From positions 522,874 through 586,873 of the forward strand of contig JBAZNL010000001.1 of assembly GCA_041649275.1 (NCBI GenBank): a DNA stretch of 64,000 bases, given 5' to 3'. The DNA is from Candidatus Izemoplasmatales bacterium (GTDB lineage: Bacteria > Bacillota_I > Bacilli_A > Izemoplasmatales > Hujiaoplasmataceae). Made by a program: the position numbers and the translations under genes. The notes under the pieces were generated by a model. That model was not told where the DNA came from and made no database searches. It saw only the letters and a program-made list of their open reading frames with translations. This document shows, one piece after another, positions 1 to 10,521 of this stretch (positions are counted from its first letter, which is position 1; each line of letters opens with the position of its first letter).

Positions 1-107
1 GTCGAGCGGTCGAGCACGACGACGTCCTTGTCGGCGCGTTTGGCGTAGATCGCCGCCATCATTCCGGCGGGACCGCAGCCGACGATCAGAAGTTCGCAGC
101 GGACCAT
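1..107 (-). CDS. trxB: Thioredoxin reductase-like FAD protein, N-terminal fragment
   Basis: Only the first 35 or so residues are visible; the gene runs off the left edge. They contain a Rossmann FAD-binding turn, VGCGPAGMMAAIYAKR, which has the GxGPAG form of thioredoxin reductases and related NAD(P)/FAD disulfide reductases. The ATG at 107 lies 4 nt after the lgt stop, with AAGGAT upstream as a weak ribosome site, so it is probably translated from the hprK-lgt message. In Bacillota trxB commonly follows hprK-lgt, which supports the name. The CxxC active site is outside the window, so another flavoprotein of the same fold is not excluded. Confidence 0.7.
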   Translation of the reverse strand, partial: MVRCELLIVGCGPAGMMAAIYAKRADKDVVVLDRS

Positions 108-111
108 CGGA

Positions 112-1395
112 TCAGAGATCCTTCTTCGCCCGTTTCAGTTCCGAAAAGTCGAATGCGCCCGGAACGTCGCCGTAGGTTCCGGTCTTGAAGCGGTAGCGGA
201 TCAGGAGATCGAGCGCGATCGCGCCGAGGATCATCAGGATCGACGTCGTCGTCGCCGCCTGCAGTTCGACTCCGAAGATCACGTAGGTCAGCGGGTCGGT
301 TCGCATCGATTCGATGAAGATGCGCACGATGCCGTACCAGACGAGGTAGAACGGCAACAGTTCGCCGATTCGGACCGTCTTCAGACGCCTGAGGACCAGG
401 GCGATTCCGAACCCGATCCAGTTCAGAAGCAGTTCGTACAGGAAGGTGGGATGGTAGTAGCCGGTGATCGGCTCGACCGACAGCCCGTGGAGGCCCCGGA
501 CGACGTACATGTTGTTGGCGATGAACTCGGGCAGGTGGAGCGTATGCCTGAGATAGGTCCACTGCGCCTCCAGCTGGAGGTTGGTGAGGGTTCCGGACGT
601 GTAGCCGAAGATCGCCCCGCCATGGGCTTCCTGATTGAGGAAGTTGCCCCAGCGGCCGAACGTCTGGGCGAACACGAAGCCGACCGCAAGGAGGTCGGCG
701 ACCTTCCAGAAATCGATCTTGCGGACCCTGCAGTAGACGATCGTCGAGATCGCCGCGAAGACGAAGGCCCCGTGGATCGCCAGTCCCGAAAGACCGAAGT
801 TGGTGAAGTCGAGGGTTCCGTTCTGGAACCCGAGGATCCGCAGAAGGGACGGGAAGAAGCCGCCGTAAACGAAACTCTCCCATTCGAAAGCGACGTACCA
901 GAGGCGCGCTCCCAGAATCGCGATCGGGACGATCCAGAGGAATCCGTCGGTCAGCGCGTCCCGGTCGAGACCGGTCCGCTTCGCCTCCTTGAGGCCGAAC
1001 GCGAGCGCGAGCATGATGCCCGTCATGATGAAGATGGAATAGAACACGACGGCGCGGTCGCCGATCACGACCAGGCGGTTGTCGAGGGTATAGACGGCTT
1101 TGATCGTGACGTCGCCGTCAATCTCGTCCCAATGGCTCTCCCACAGGTTCCAGCGGGTGAAATAGCAGTTCTCCTTGTTGTCGGGAGCCGCCGGGGCGAC
1201 GATGTCGCAGGCTTCGCCCGCGGTGCAGGAGACGGTCTTGAGGACGGTGCCGTCGTAGTCGGCGAAGACGACCTCGTAATCGCCTTCGGCGGTCTTCCAG
1301 GTCGGCGTCGTGTCGATCAGGGATGCGACGACGAGGACGGCGAGGATCGTACCGAGAACGATCGCGATCCGGATCAGGCGCTGCTTCATGGTCAT
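112..1395 (-). CDS. lgt: Prolipoprotein diacylglyceryl transferase with extra N-terminal InlB-type repeat
   Basis: Lgt transfers diacylglycerol from phosphatidylglycerol to the lipobox cysteine of prolipoproteins in the cytoplasmic membrane. The protein has 427 residues, against about 270-290 for typical Lgt. The C-terminal ~300 residues are a multi-span Lgt domain with the family signature FGRWGNFLNQEAHGG. The first ~105 residues are additional: one membrane segment (about residues 8-28), then a region with DYDGTVLKT, an internal TRWN and a closing DVTIKAVY, the pattern of InlB B / Listeria-Bacteroides repeats. That domain should lie outside the membrane. GGAGG precedes the chosen ATG at good spacing; a second ATG two codons in is equally possible. 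It starts 4 nt after the hprK stop. A second Lgt-like gene lies at 60140-60931. Confidence 0.9.
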   Translation of the reverse strand: MTMKQRLIRIAIVLGTILAVLVVASLIDTTPTWKTAEGDYEVVFADYDGTVLKTVSCTAGEACDIVAPAAPDNKENCYFTRWNLWESHWDEIDGDVTIKAVYTLDNRLVVIGDRAVVFYSIFIMTGIMLALAFGLKEAKRTGLDRDALTDGFLWIVPIAILGARLWYVAFEWESFVYGGFFPSLLRILGFQNGTLDFTNFGLSGLAIHGAFVFAAISTIVYCRVRKIDFWKVADLLAVGFVFAQTFGRWGNFLNQEAHGGAIFGYTSGTLTNLQLEAQWTYLRHTLHLPEFIANNMYVVRGLHGLSVEPITGYYHPTFLYELLLNWIGFGIALVLRRLKTVRIGELLPFYLVWYGIVRIFIESMRTDPLTYVIFGVELQAATTTSILMILGAIALDLLIRYRFKTGTYGDVPGAFDFSELKRAKKDL

Positions 1396-1399
1396 GGTG

Positions 1400-2341
1400 T
1401 CATTCCTCCCGTTTCTTCGCGTTCTCGAGGATGCGCGCGTTCAGGTCGGCGTCGAACTGCTTGGCCGAATGGTAGCCGAGCTGCTTCGCCTTGAAGTCGT
1501 AGGCGGCCGCCTCGACGAGCGTGGCGGTGTTGCGGGCTTCGGTGATCGGGATCGACACCGACGTGATCGGGGTGTCGAACACGAGCCGGGCGTCTTCCTT
1601 CAGGCCGAGGCGGTCGAAGTCGGTGAAGGCGTCCCACTTGACGAGGTTGACGAACATCGAGATGCGCTTGTTCTCGCGGTAGGCGCGGACGCCGAAGAGG
1701 TTGACGACGTTCACGATCCCGATGCCGCGGATCTCGAGATACTTCTTCAGAAGGTCGGGGGAGGATCCGATCACGATCCCCTTCTCCTTCTGGTAGACCT
1801 CGACGATGTCGTCGGCGACGAGCATGTATCCGCGCCGCACCAGTTCGAGCGCGACCTCGGACTTGCCGACACCGGATTCGCCGGTGATCACGACGCCGAC
1901 GCCGTTGATGTCGAGGAGGACGCCGTGGATCGTCTGGCGCTCGGCGAGCGCCGCCTGCAGGAAGTTGAAGAGTTCGCTGAAAAGCGACGAGGTCTTGTAC
2001 GCGCTCTTCAGGACCGGGATCGCGTATTCCTCGCCGAGGCGGAGGAACAGATCGGGGACGACCACGTTCTTCGAGAAAACGAAGGCCGGCGGCTGCTTCT
2101 CGAACAGCATCCGGACGCGGATCTCCTGGTCGCTTTGGTTCAGCCAGTGGAAGAAGGTGCCCTCCTTTGAGCCGATGATCTGGATGCGGTCCGATTCGTA
2201 GAAGTCGAACAGACCGGCGAGTTCGAGTCCGGGCTTGGAGACGGACGGGTTCGTGACGGGCCGACCGACGCCTTCGGAACCGGCGAGGACCTCGAGCTTC
2301 AGTCCGCCGACGACGTCGCGGACGGTGAGTTTCTGTTCCAT
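1400..2341 (-). CDS. hprK: HPr kinase/phosphorylase
   Basis: HprK phosphorylates and dephosphorylates Ser46 of HPr, the switch of carbon catabolite repression in Gram-positive bacteria. The 313-residue protein has normal length. Visible hallmarks are TIHGVLLDINGVGV before the P-loop, the Walker A motif GESGVGKSE near residue 155, and the HprK signature EIRGIGIVNVVNLFG near residue 205. It is the second gene of a minus-strand group (membrane protein, hprK, lgt, trxB) with gaps of 19, 4 and 4 nt. The hprK-lgt pairing is a known Bacillota arrangement. No HPr or PTS gene is in the window. Confidence 0.97.
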   Translation of the reverse strand: MEQKLTVRDVVGGLKLEVLAGSEGVGRPVTNPSVSKPGLELAGLFDFYESDRIQIIGSKEGTFFHWLNQSDQEIRVRMLFEKQPPAFVFSKNVVVPDLFLRLGEEYAIPVLKSAYKTSSLFSELFNFLQAALAERQTIHGVLLDINGVGVVITGESGVGKSEVALELVRRGYMLVADDIVEVYQKEKGIVIGSSPDLLKKYLEIRGIGIVNVVNLFGVRAYRENKRISMFVNLVKWDAFTDFDRLGLKEDARLVFDTPITSVSIPITEARNTATLVEAAAYDFKAKQLGYHSAKQFDADLNARILENAKKREE

Positions 2342-2360
2342 GGGGATGCCTTCCTTCCGT

Positions 2361-2924
2361 TCAGGATTGCGGCGTTCCGCGGCCGGAGAGCCGTCGGACG
2401 GCGCCGATGTAGGCGAGTCTCACGAGGAAGCGGATCATCGTGAAGGAGGCGACGCCGACCAGCGGATACCAGAGGTTGTAGAACGAGAACTGGGTCGGCA
2501 GGACAAGCAGGTCGGCGGCGTAGAAGAACAACAGGTGCAGGAGGAAGAAGACCAGTCCCGACGAGTACATCACGATCTTCATCTGACGCCGGAAAAAATA
2601 GCGGCGGATCAGGACTTCGTAGACGGTGAACGCCGCCGCGAGGCCGGCGTAGATCCAGACGGAGTCGGCCTCGGCGAGGCCGACGAGGCCGAAGAGGACG
2701 ACGAAGAGGATGAAGTTGACCAAGAACCCGACGACAAGGTTCGTCGTCAGGGACGGGGTGTAGTCGGCGGCCAGGTCGATCCGGATCGCGCGCACCTTGC
2801 GCGCACCAGGCTTGGCTTCCTTCTTCAGTTTGTCCAGATCCTCGCGGTTCTGGGCCTTGACCTGCTCGATCAGTTTCTCGAGGTTTTCGATGTCCTTGCG
2901 CAGGTCCTCGTCGTTCTTCTTCAT
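2361..2924 (-). CDS. Small four-helix membrane protein with coiled-coil N terminus
   Basis: I do not recognise a characterised family. The 187 residues begin with a charged, helical stretch (about 1-40, rich in K, D and E), likely a short cytoplasmic coiled coil. Four hydrophobic segments follow, around residues 60-80, 86-104, 117-140 and 145-168, and the tail is basic. It is the first gene of the hprK-lgt-trxB group and ends 19 nt before hprK, so it is probably co-transcribed. AAGGG lies 9 nt before the ATG. Its function is unknown; its position suggests a membrane or envelope role but does not show one. Confidence 0.75.
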   Translation of the reverse strand: MKKNDEDLRKDIENLEKLIEQVKAQNREDLDKLKKEAKPGARKVRAIRIDLAADYTPSLTTNLVVGFLVNFILFVVLFGLVGLAEADSVWIYAGLAAAFTVYEVLIRRYFFRRQMKIVMYSSGLVFFLLHLLFFYAADLLVLPTQFSFYNLWYPLVGVASFTMIRFLVRLAYIGAVRRLSGRGTPQS

Positions 2925-2940
2925 GTCCGGATGCCCTTTC

Positions 2941-2954
2941 GCCCGCGTGCGGGC
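2941..2954. repeat. 14-bp perfect palindrome in leader of the hprK operon
   Basis: GCCCGCGTGCGGGC lies between the putative -10 (2963-2968) and the first gene of the hprK operon. In RNA it can form a 5-bp GC stem with a 4-base loop. It has no T tract, so it is more likely a leader hairpin or protein-binding dyad than a terminator. Confidence 0.4.
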
Positions 2955-2962
2955 TACCTTTT

Positions 2963-2968
2963 ATGATA
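2963..2968 (-). promoter_or_regulatory. Putative -10 box for the hprK operon
   Basis: TATCAT on the minus strand, 39 nt upstream of the ATG at 2924. I see no convincing -35 box. It is placed by position between the uvrA terminator and the next gene. Confidence 0.3.
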
Positions 2969-3021
2969 ACACATTTCGCCGCATACTTCGAGAAATTCCC
3001 GAGGAAAGGAAAGGCGGGAGG

Positions 3022-5838
<2,817 letters not shown>

Positions 5839-5866
5839 GGCGTCGCCTCCTGACATGATGGATTTT

Positions 5867-7861
5867 TTACTGCTGTTCGATCTCGGCGAGGAGGGCGCGG
5901 AAGCCTTCTTCGTCGACGATGCGGACGCCGAGTTCGCGTCCTTTGGTCAATTTCGATCCTGCGTCCGTCCCGGCCACGATCAGGTCGGTCTTCTTCGAGA
6001 CGGAGCCGGCGACGCGGCCGCCGTAGCGCTCCACGAGCGCTTCGGCCTCGCTTCGCGACCATCCGGAAAGCGTCCCGGTGATGACGACGGTCTTGTCCGT
6101 GAAGGGCGTCGTCGCCGCGACCCGGTCGGACACGTAGGTCATGTTCAGCCCGAGGGATTCGAGTTCGTCGATCATCCGGGCGTTTTCGGGAACGGCGAAC
6201 CATTCGACGATCGCGGCCGCGGTCGTTTCGCCGACGTCCTGGACCTTGAGGAGGTCGTCGATCGAGAGCGTCGCGATCCGATCCATCGCGGGATACCGTT
6301 CGCAGACGGTCTTCGCCGTCTTCTGACCGACGAGTCTGATCCCAAGACCGAAGAGAAGCCGGTCGAGGTTGTTCCGCTTCGACGCCTCGATCGCGTCGAG
6401 GAGGGACATGATCGACTTTTCGCCGAAGCCTTCCTTCAGAATCAGTTCCTGGGCATGGTCCTTCAGGCGGAAGATGTCCGGGATCGAACGGAGGAACCCG
6501 TCGTTGTAGAAGTCGGTGACGACCTTCTCGCCGAGCCCGTCGACGTCGTAGGCGTCGCGCGAGGCGAAATGGATCAGGCCGTTGATCTTCTTCGCGTCGC
6601 AGTCCGGATTGATGCAGAAATACTCGGCTTCGCCTTCGGCGCGCAGGAGCGGTCCGCCGCAGACGGGACACGACGTCGCCATCGCGAACGGGATTTCGGT
6701 GCCGTCGCGGCGTTCCGGGACGACCCGTACGACGGCCGGGATGACTTCTCCGGCCTTGCGGACCACGACGCGGTCGCCGACGCGGATGTCGAGGTTCTTG
6801 CAGTAATCCTCGTTGTGAAGGGTCGCCCGCGACACGAGCGATCCCGAGACGACGACGGGAGTGAGTTCGGCGACCGGCGTGACGACGCCGGTCCGCCCGA
6901 TCTGGAAGGTGATCGCGTTCAGGACGGTGACGACCTCTTCGGGGGGATACTTGTACGCGGTCGCCCAACGCGGCGACTTCGCGGTGTAGCCGATCTTCTC
7001 GTAGAGCGCGAACTCGTTCACCTTGACGACGACGCCGTCGGTGTCGTACGGAAGCGAGCGGCGGAGCGCCTCGACCTTCGCCACGTAGGCGACGACATCG
7101 TTGATGTCGTGGCAGAGGCGTGACTCCGGATTGGTCTTGAAGCCGAGCCGCTTGAGCAGCGAAAGCGCCTCGAAATGGGTCGGAGCGAGGGTGCGGTCCA
7201 TCATGTAGTAGATGTAGGCGTCGAGCCGGCGGCGGGCGACGGCGGTGGAATCGAGCAGTCGGAGCGAGCCGGCGGCGGCGTTGCGGAGGTTCTTGAAGGG
7301 TTCCTCGCCGAGGGTCGCCTTCTCGCGGTTCACGGCTTCGAAGGCGGCATCGTCCATGAAGACCTCGCCGCGCACCTCGAGGCGTCCCCGATGGGGGATG
7401 GTGAGCGGAATCGAGCGGATCGTGCGGACGTTCGCGGTGACGTCCTCGCCGATCGTGCCGTCGCCTCGGGTGGCGGCGCGCACGAGGCTGCCGTTTTCGT
7501 AGATCAGCGAGATCGACAGACCGTCGATCTTGAGTTCGGCGACGTAGGTGTACTCCGGAACTTCCTTCCGGACGCGGGCGTCGAAGTCCCGCAGTTCGTT
7601 CTCGTCGTATACGTTCGACAGGGAAAGCATCGGCGACGGGTGGACGACCTTCTCGAACCGCTCGACCATGCCGGAGCCGACGCGCCGCGTCGGCGAGTCG
7701 GGCGTCGCCAGTTCGGGATGGAGTCGTTCCAGTTCGATCAGCTCGTTCATCAAGGCGTCGAATTCGGCGTCGGTGAGGGAGGGGGCATCGAGCGCATAGT
7801 ACTCGTAATTGGCGCGCTCGATGGCGGTTCTGAGTTCCTTGATCCGGGAGTTGACGTCCAT
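5867..7861 (-). CDS. ligA: NAD-dependent DNA ligase
   Basis: LigA seals nicks in DNA using NAD+ and is the replicative ligase. The 664-residue length is typical. Visible are the adenylation site with catalytic lysine in AELKIDGLS (near residue 115), a zinc-finger region with CPVCGG and a CINPDC pair, helix-hairpin-helix repeats, and a C-terminal BRCT domain (VITGTLSGWSR onward). It starts 7 nt after pcrA and is followed by uvrA. The pcrA-ligA pairing is standard in Bacillota. AGGTG precedes the ATG. Confidence 0.98.
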   Translation of the reverse strand: MDVNSRIKELRTAIERANYEYYALDAPSLTDAEFDALMNELIELERLHPELATPDSPTRRVGSGMVERFEKVVHPSPMLSLSNVYDENELRDFDARVRKEVPEYTYVAELKIDGLSISLIYENGSLVRAATRGDGTIGEDVTANVRTIRSIPLTIPHRGRLEVRGEVFMDDAAFEAVNREKATLGEEPFKNLRNAAAGSLRLLDSTAVARRRLDAYIYYMMDRTLAPTHFEALSLLKRLGFKTNPESRLCHDINDVVAYVAKVEALRRSLPYDTDGVVVKVNEFALYEKIGYTAKSPRWATAYKYPPEEVVTVLNAITFQIGRTGVVTPVAELTPVVVSGSLVSRATLHNEDYCKNLDIRVGDRVVVRKAGEVIPAVVRVVPERRDGTEIPFAMATSCPVCGGPLLRAEGEAEYFCINPDCDAKKINGLIHFASRDAYDVDGLGEKVVTDFYNDGFLRSIPDIFRLKDHAQELILKEGFGEKSIMSLLDAIEASKRNNLDRLLFGLGIRLVGQKTAKTVCERYPAMDRIATLSIDDLLKVQDVGETTAAAIVEWFAVPENARMIDELESLGLNMTYVSDRVAATTPFTDKTVVITGTLSGWSRSEAEALVERYGGRVAGSVSKKTDLIVAGTDAGSKLTKGRELGVRIVDEEGFRALLAEIEQQ

Positions 7862-7868
7862 GGGGCAC

Positions 7869-10064
7869 CTACGCTTTCTGGATCGATGGGTGGTCCTTCA
7901 TCAGGATCTTGATCCCGACGGGCGCCTTGAAGGCGATCGTCGCCTTGTCGGAATCGATCATCACGACGATTCCCTCGCCGAAGACGGCGTGCTTCACCTT
8001 GTCGCCGATGGCGAGCCGGAGGCCCGTCGGGACATAGGACGGCGCGGCCGCCGGCCGAAGTTCGGTGACGCGCGGTTCCGGCTTCGGGAATCCGAATTCG
8101 GACCGCACCTTCGGTTTCGACAGACCCTGATGCTCGATCAGGGCGTCGTCGATCTCCGCGAGGAATTCGGAATCCGGATTGTCCTGGTAGCGCCCGTACA
8201 TCAGGCGCTGCTGGGCGTTGGTGATGAAGACGCGTTCCTTCGCCCGGGTGAGGGCGACGTAGAAGAGACGGCGTTCCTCCTCGACGTCGGCGCGTTCGAA
8301 GAGCGACTGCGAAGAGGGGAAGAGGGTCTGTTCGAAGCAGGTGAGGAAGACGACCTTGAACTCGAGTCCCTTGGCGGAATGCATCGTCATCAGGCTCACG
8401 AAGTTGTCGTCGGCGAGCTCGTCCTCGGCCTCGGCGCGCAGCGCCAGTTCCGTCAGAATCTGCACGAGCTTGTCCATGTTGGTGATGTTGCCCATCTCCT
8501 TGAGCTTCTCCAGGAGGATGGTCTTGAACTCGGATAGGTTTTCGCGCCGGCGTTCGGCCTCGAGCATCTGCTCGGCCGTGAGCGCATCACGCGAGAGCAT
8601 CGCGTTGTATCCCGAACGTTCGAGGACGGCGTCGTAGGTCTCGAGCAGGTTCCTGTTCTCGATGTCGCCGCGGATCTCGTCGATCGCGGTGCGAAACGCC
8701 TTCAGCTTTTCGGCGGCGGCCTTTCCGACGATGCCGGAAAGGTCGTCGTCGATCAGGTCCATCAGCTTCAGGTCGGCGCGGACGGCGGCCTCCTTCATCT
8801 TCTCGAAGGTGGTCTCGCCGATCCCGCGCTTGGGTTCGTTGTAGATGCGGGAAAAGGCGTAATCGTCGCCTCGGTTGACGATCAGCCGGAGATAGGCGAT
8901 GACGTCCTTGATCTCCTTGCGCTTGTAGAAGGAGAGGTTCCCGATGACCTTGTGGGGGACGTTGTACTTGAGCATGACGTCCTCGAAGCGGCGGCTCATC
9001 GCGTTGTTCCGGTAGAGGATCGCGAAATCGCGATAGGTGATCCCGCCGAGCTTGACGAGGGTGCGGATCCGGTTGTAGATCCAGTAGGCTTCCTCCTCGT
9101 CGCTCTCCGCCTTGAAGTGGACGATCCGCTCGCCCTCGCCGAGGGTCGAGAAGAGATCCTTCGGAATGCGGTTCCGGTTGTGCCTGATGACGGCGTTGGC
9201 GGCGTCGAGGATCGTCGAGACGGACCGGTAGTTCTGGTTCAGGATGATCTTCGTATGCTCAGGAAAGTCCTTCATGAACTTGCGGATGTTGGCGATGTTG
9301 GCGCCGCGGAAGGCGTAGATGCTCTGGTCCTCGTCGCCGACGATGAAGAGGTTCCGGTGTTCCTTCGCCAGCAGGTAGACGAGGTCGTACTGCAGGTCGT
9401 TCGTGTCCTGAAATTCGTCCACGAGGATGTAGGAGAACCATTCCTGGTACTTCTTCAAGACTTCCGGGAACTCCCGGAAGAGTCTGAGAGGCAGCACGAG
9501 CAGGTCCTGGAAGTCGACGAGGTCGTTGTCCTTCAGAAACTTCTGATAGCGTTCGAAGATCTCGCCGATCACCTTGCGCCAGGCGGGCTGGGCGAGTTCG
9601 ATCGTGTCGGGATCGGCCTTCGCCTCCTCGATCATGCCGGCGATCGCCTTGGGCGAGAACTTCTTCGGGTCGAGGTCGAGTTCCTTCATCACGTTCTTGA
9701 CGATGACGAGCGAGTCGTCGTCGTCGAGGATCTGGAAGTTGTCCGCGTAGCCGAGATGGTGGATGTCGAAGCGGAGGATCTTCGCGCCCATCGCGTGGAA
9801 GGTGGAAAGCCAGATGCCGTTCAGCGGCAGATCCGTCATTCGAAAAACGCGGCCGCGCATTTCGTCGGCCGCCCTGTTCGTGAACGTGATCGCCAGGATG
9901 TGGTTCGCCGGGATCCCGATCTCGTCGATCAGATAGGCGATCCGGTTGGTGAGCACCCGCGTCTTTCCGGACCCGGCTCCGGCGACCGCCATGACGGGAC
10001 CGTGGACGGTCCTGACGGCGAGGGCCTGCTGCTCATTCAGTTGGTCGAAGATGCCCTTGCCCAT
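7869..10064 (-). CDS. pcrA: ATP-dependent DNA helicase PcrA/UvrD
   Basis: PcrA is a 3'-5' superfamily 1 helicase for repair and rolling-circle replication. The 731-residue protein shows motif I (GAGSGKTRVL, near residue 30), motif II (DEFQDTN), motif III (GDEDQSIYAFRGA), motif V (TMHSAKGLEF) and motif VI (VALTRAKE). The C-terminal ~60 residues form the usual Tudor-like tail (GDKVKHAVFGEGIV). It is first in pcrA-ligA-uvrA, with an extended -10 promoter just upstream and AGGTGATG as ribosome site. Confidence 0.97.
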   Translation of the reverse strand: MGKGIFDQLNEQQALAVRTVHGPVMAVAGAGSGKTRVLTNRIAYLIDEIGIPANHILAITFTNRAADEMRGRVFRMTDLPLNGIWLSTFHAMGAKILRFDIHHLGYADNFQILDDDDSLVIVKNVMKELDLDPKKFSPKAIAGMIEEAKADPDTIELAQPAWRKVIGEIFERYQKFLKDNDLVDFQDLLVLPLRLFREFPEVLKKYQEWFSYILVDEFQDTNDLQYDLVYLLAKEHRNLFIVGDEDQSIYAFRGANIANIRKFMKDFPEHTKIILNQNYRSVSTILDAANAVIRHNRNRIPKDLFSTLGEGERIVHFKAESDEEEAYWIYNRIRTLVKLGGITYRDFAILYRNNAMSRRFEDVMLKYNVPHKVIGNLSFYKRKEIKDVIAYLRLIVNRGDDYAFSRIYNEPKRGIGETTFEKMKEAAVRADLKLMDLIDDDLSGIVGKAAAEKLKAFRTAIDEIRGDIENRNLLETYDAVLERSGYNAMLSRDALTAEQMLEAERRRENLSEFKTILLEKLKEMGNITNMDKLVQILTELALRAEAEDELADDNFVSLMTMHSAKGLEFKVVFLTCFEQTLFPSSQSLFERADVEEERRLFYVALTRAKERVFITNAQQRLMYGRYQDNPDSEFLAEIDDALIEHQGLSKPKVRSEFGFPKPEPRVTELRPAAAPSYVPTGLRLAIGDKVKHAVFGEGIVVMIDSDKATIAFKAPVGIKILMKDHPSIQKA

Positions 10065-10082
10065 GCGTCATCACCTGTCAAT

Positions 10083-10091
10083 ATTATACCA
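10083..10091 (-). promoter_or_regulatory. Extended -10 promoter of pcrA-ligA-uvrA
   Basis: TGGTATAAT on the minus strand, 19 nt upstream of the pcrA start. No good -35 box sits at 17 bp. The implied leader is only about 12 nt. Confidence 0.6.
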
Positions 10092-10147
10092 TAGGGACGT
10101 TCTCCCGGAGCGACAATGATGTGTGATTTTTTCAATTTTCTTCGTTT

Positions 10148-10173
10148 TAAAGGAGTCTTTAAAGACTCCTTTT
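10148..10173. repeat. Perfect inverted repeat, possible second terminator
   Basis: AAGGAGTC and GACTCCTT arms flank a TTTAAA centre between the glnS-operon terminator and the pcrA promoter. Read on plus it is followed by TTTT, so it is terminator-like in that direction. There is no plus-strand gene nearby to end. Confidence 0.5.
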
Positions 10174-10261
10174 CAAATCGGTTTGACATCCGACTGTCGC
10201 CTCCTCGACCAGCGTACCGCGTCCTCGCAGAAAGCTGACGGACGGAGCGCTCGCGGAGATG

Positions 10262-10289
10262 AAAACGGATTCCCGTCGAGGGAATCCGT
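10262..10289 (-). terminator. Terminator of the tsaE-glnS operon
   Basis: A perfect 10-bp stem (ACGGATTCCC/GGGAATCCGT), 5-base loop and TTTT on the minus strand. It lies 11 nt after the stop of the 72-residue membrane protein, which supports that small gene being in the operon. Confidence 0.85.
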
Positions 10290-10300
10290 CCATGGGGGTT

Positions 10301-10519
10301 TTAACGTTCCGGCGGTTTGCGCAGGGCGAGCGCGGCGACGATCGCCAGGTGCAGCGAGAACGCGAACAGGACGAGGAAGGCGAACGCGAACGCGATCCCC
10401 CGGCCGAGGGTCCAGCCGGCATTGCCGCTTAGGAGCAGAACGACGTTCGACACCAGTCCGGCGACACTCGCGAGCGCGATGGCCGCATAGACGACGAGTT
10501 TGAGAATCGTCTTCTTCAT
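10301..10519 (-). CDS. 72-residue two-helix membrane protein downstream of glnS
   Basis: I do not recognise a family. The product begins MKKTILKLVVYAAIALASV and has two hydrophobic segments (about residues 7-30 and 40-65) joined by a short polar turn with SGNAGWTLGRG; the tail is RKPPER. The ATG comes 2 nt after the glnS stop, so it is probably translationally coupled, and a strong terminator follows. A longer open frame upstream in the same phase is antisense-like noise over glnS. Function unknown; being short and hydrophobic, it could be missed by automatic annotation. Confidence 0.6.
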   Translation of the reverse strand: MKKTILKLVVYAAIALASVAGLVSNVVLLLSGNAGWTLGRGIAFAFAFLVLFAFSLHLAIVAALALRKPPER

Positions 10520-10521
10520 CG

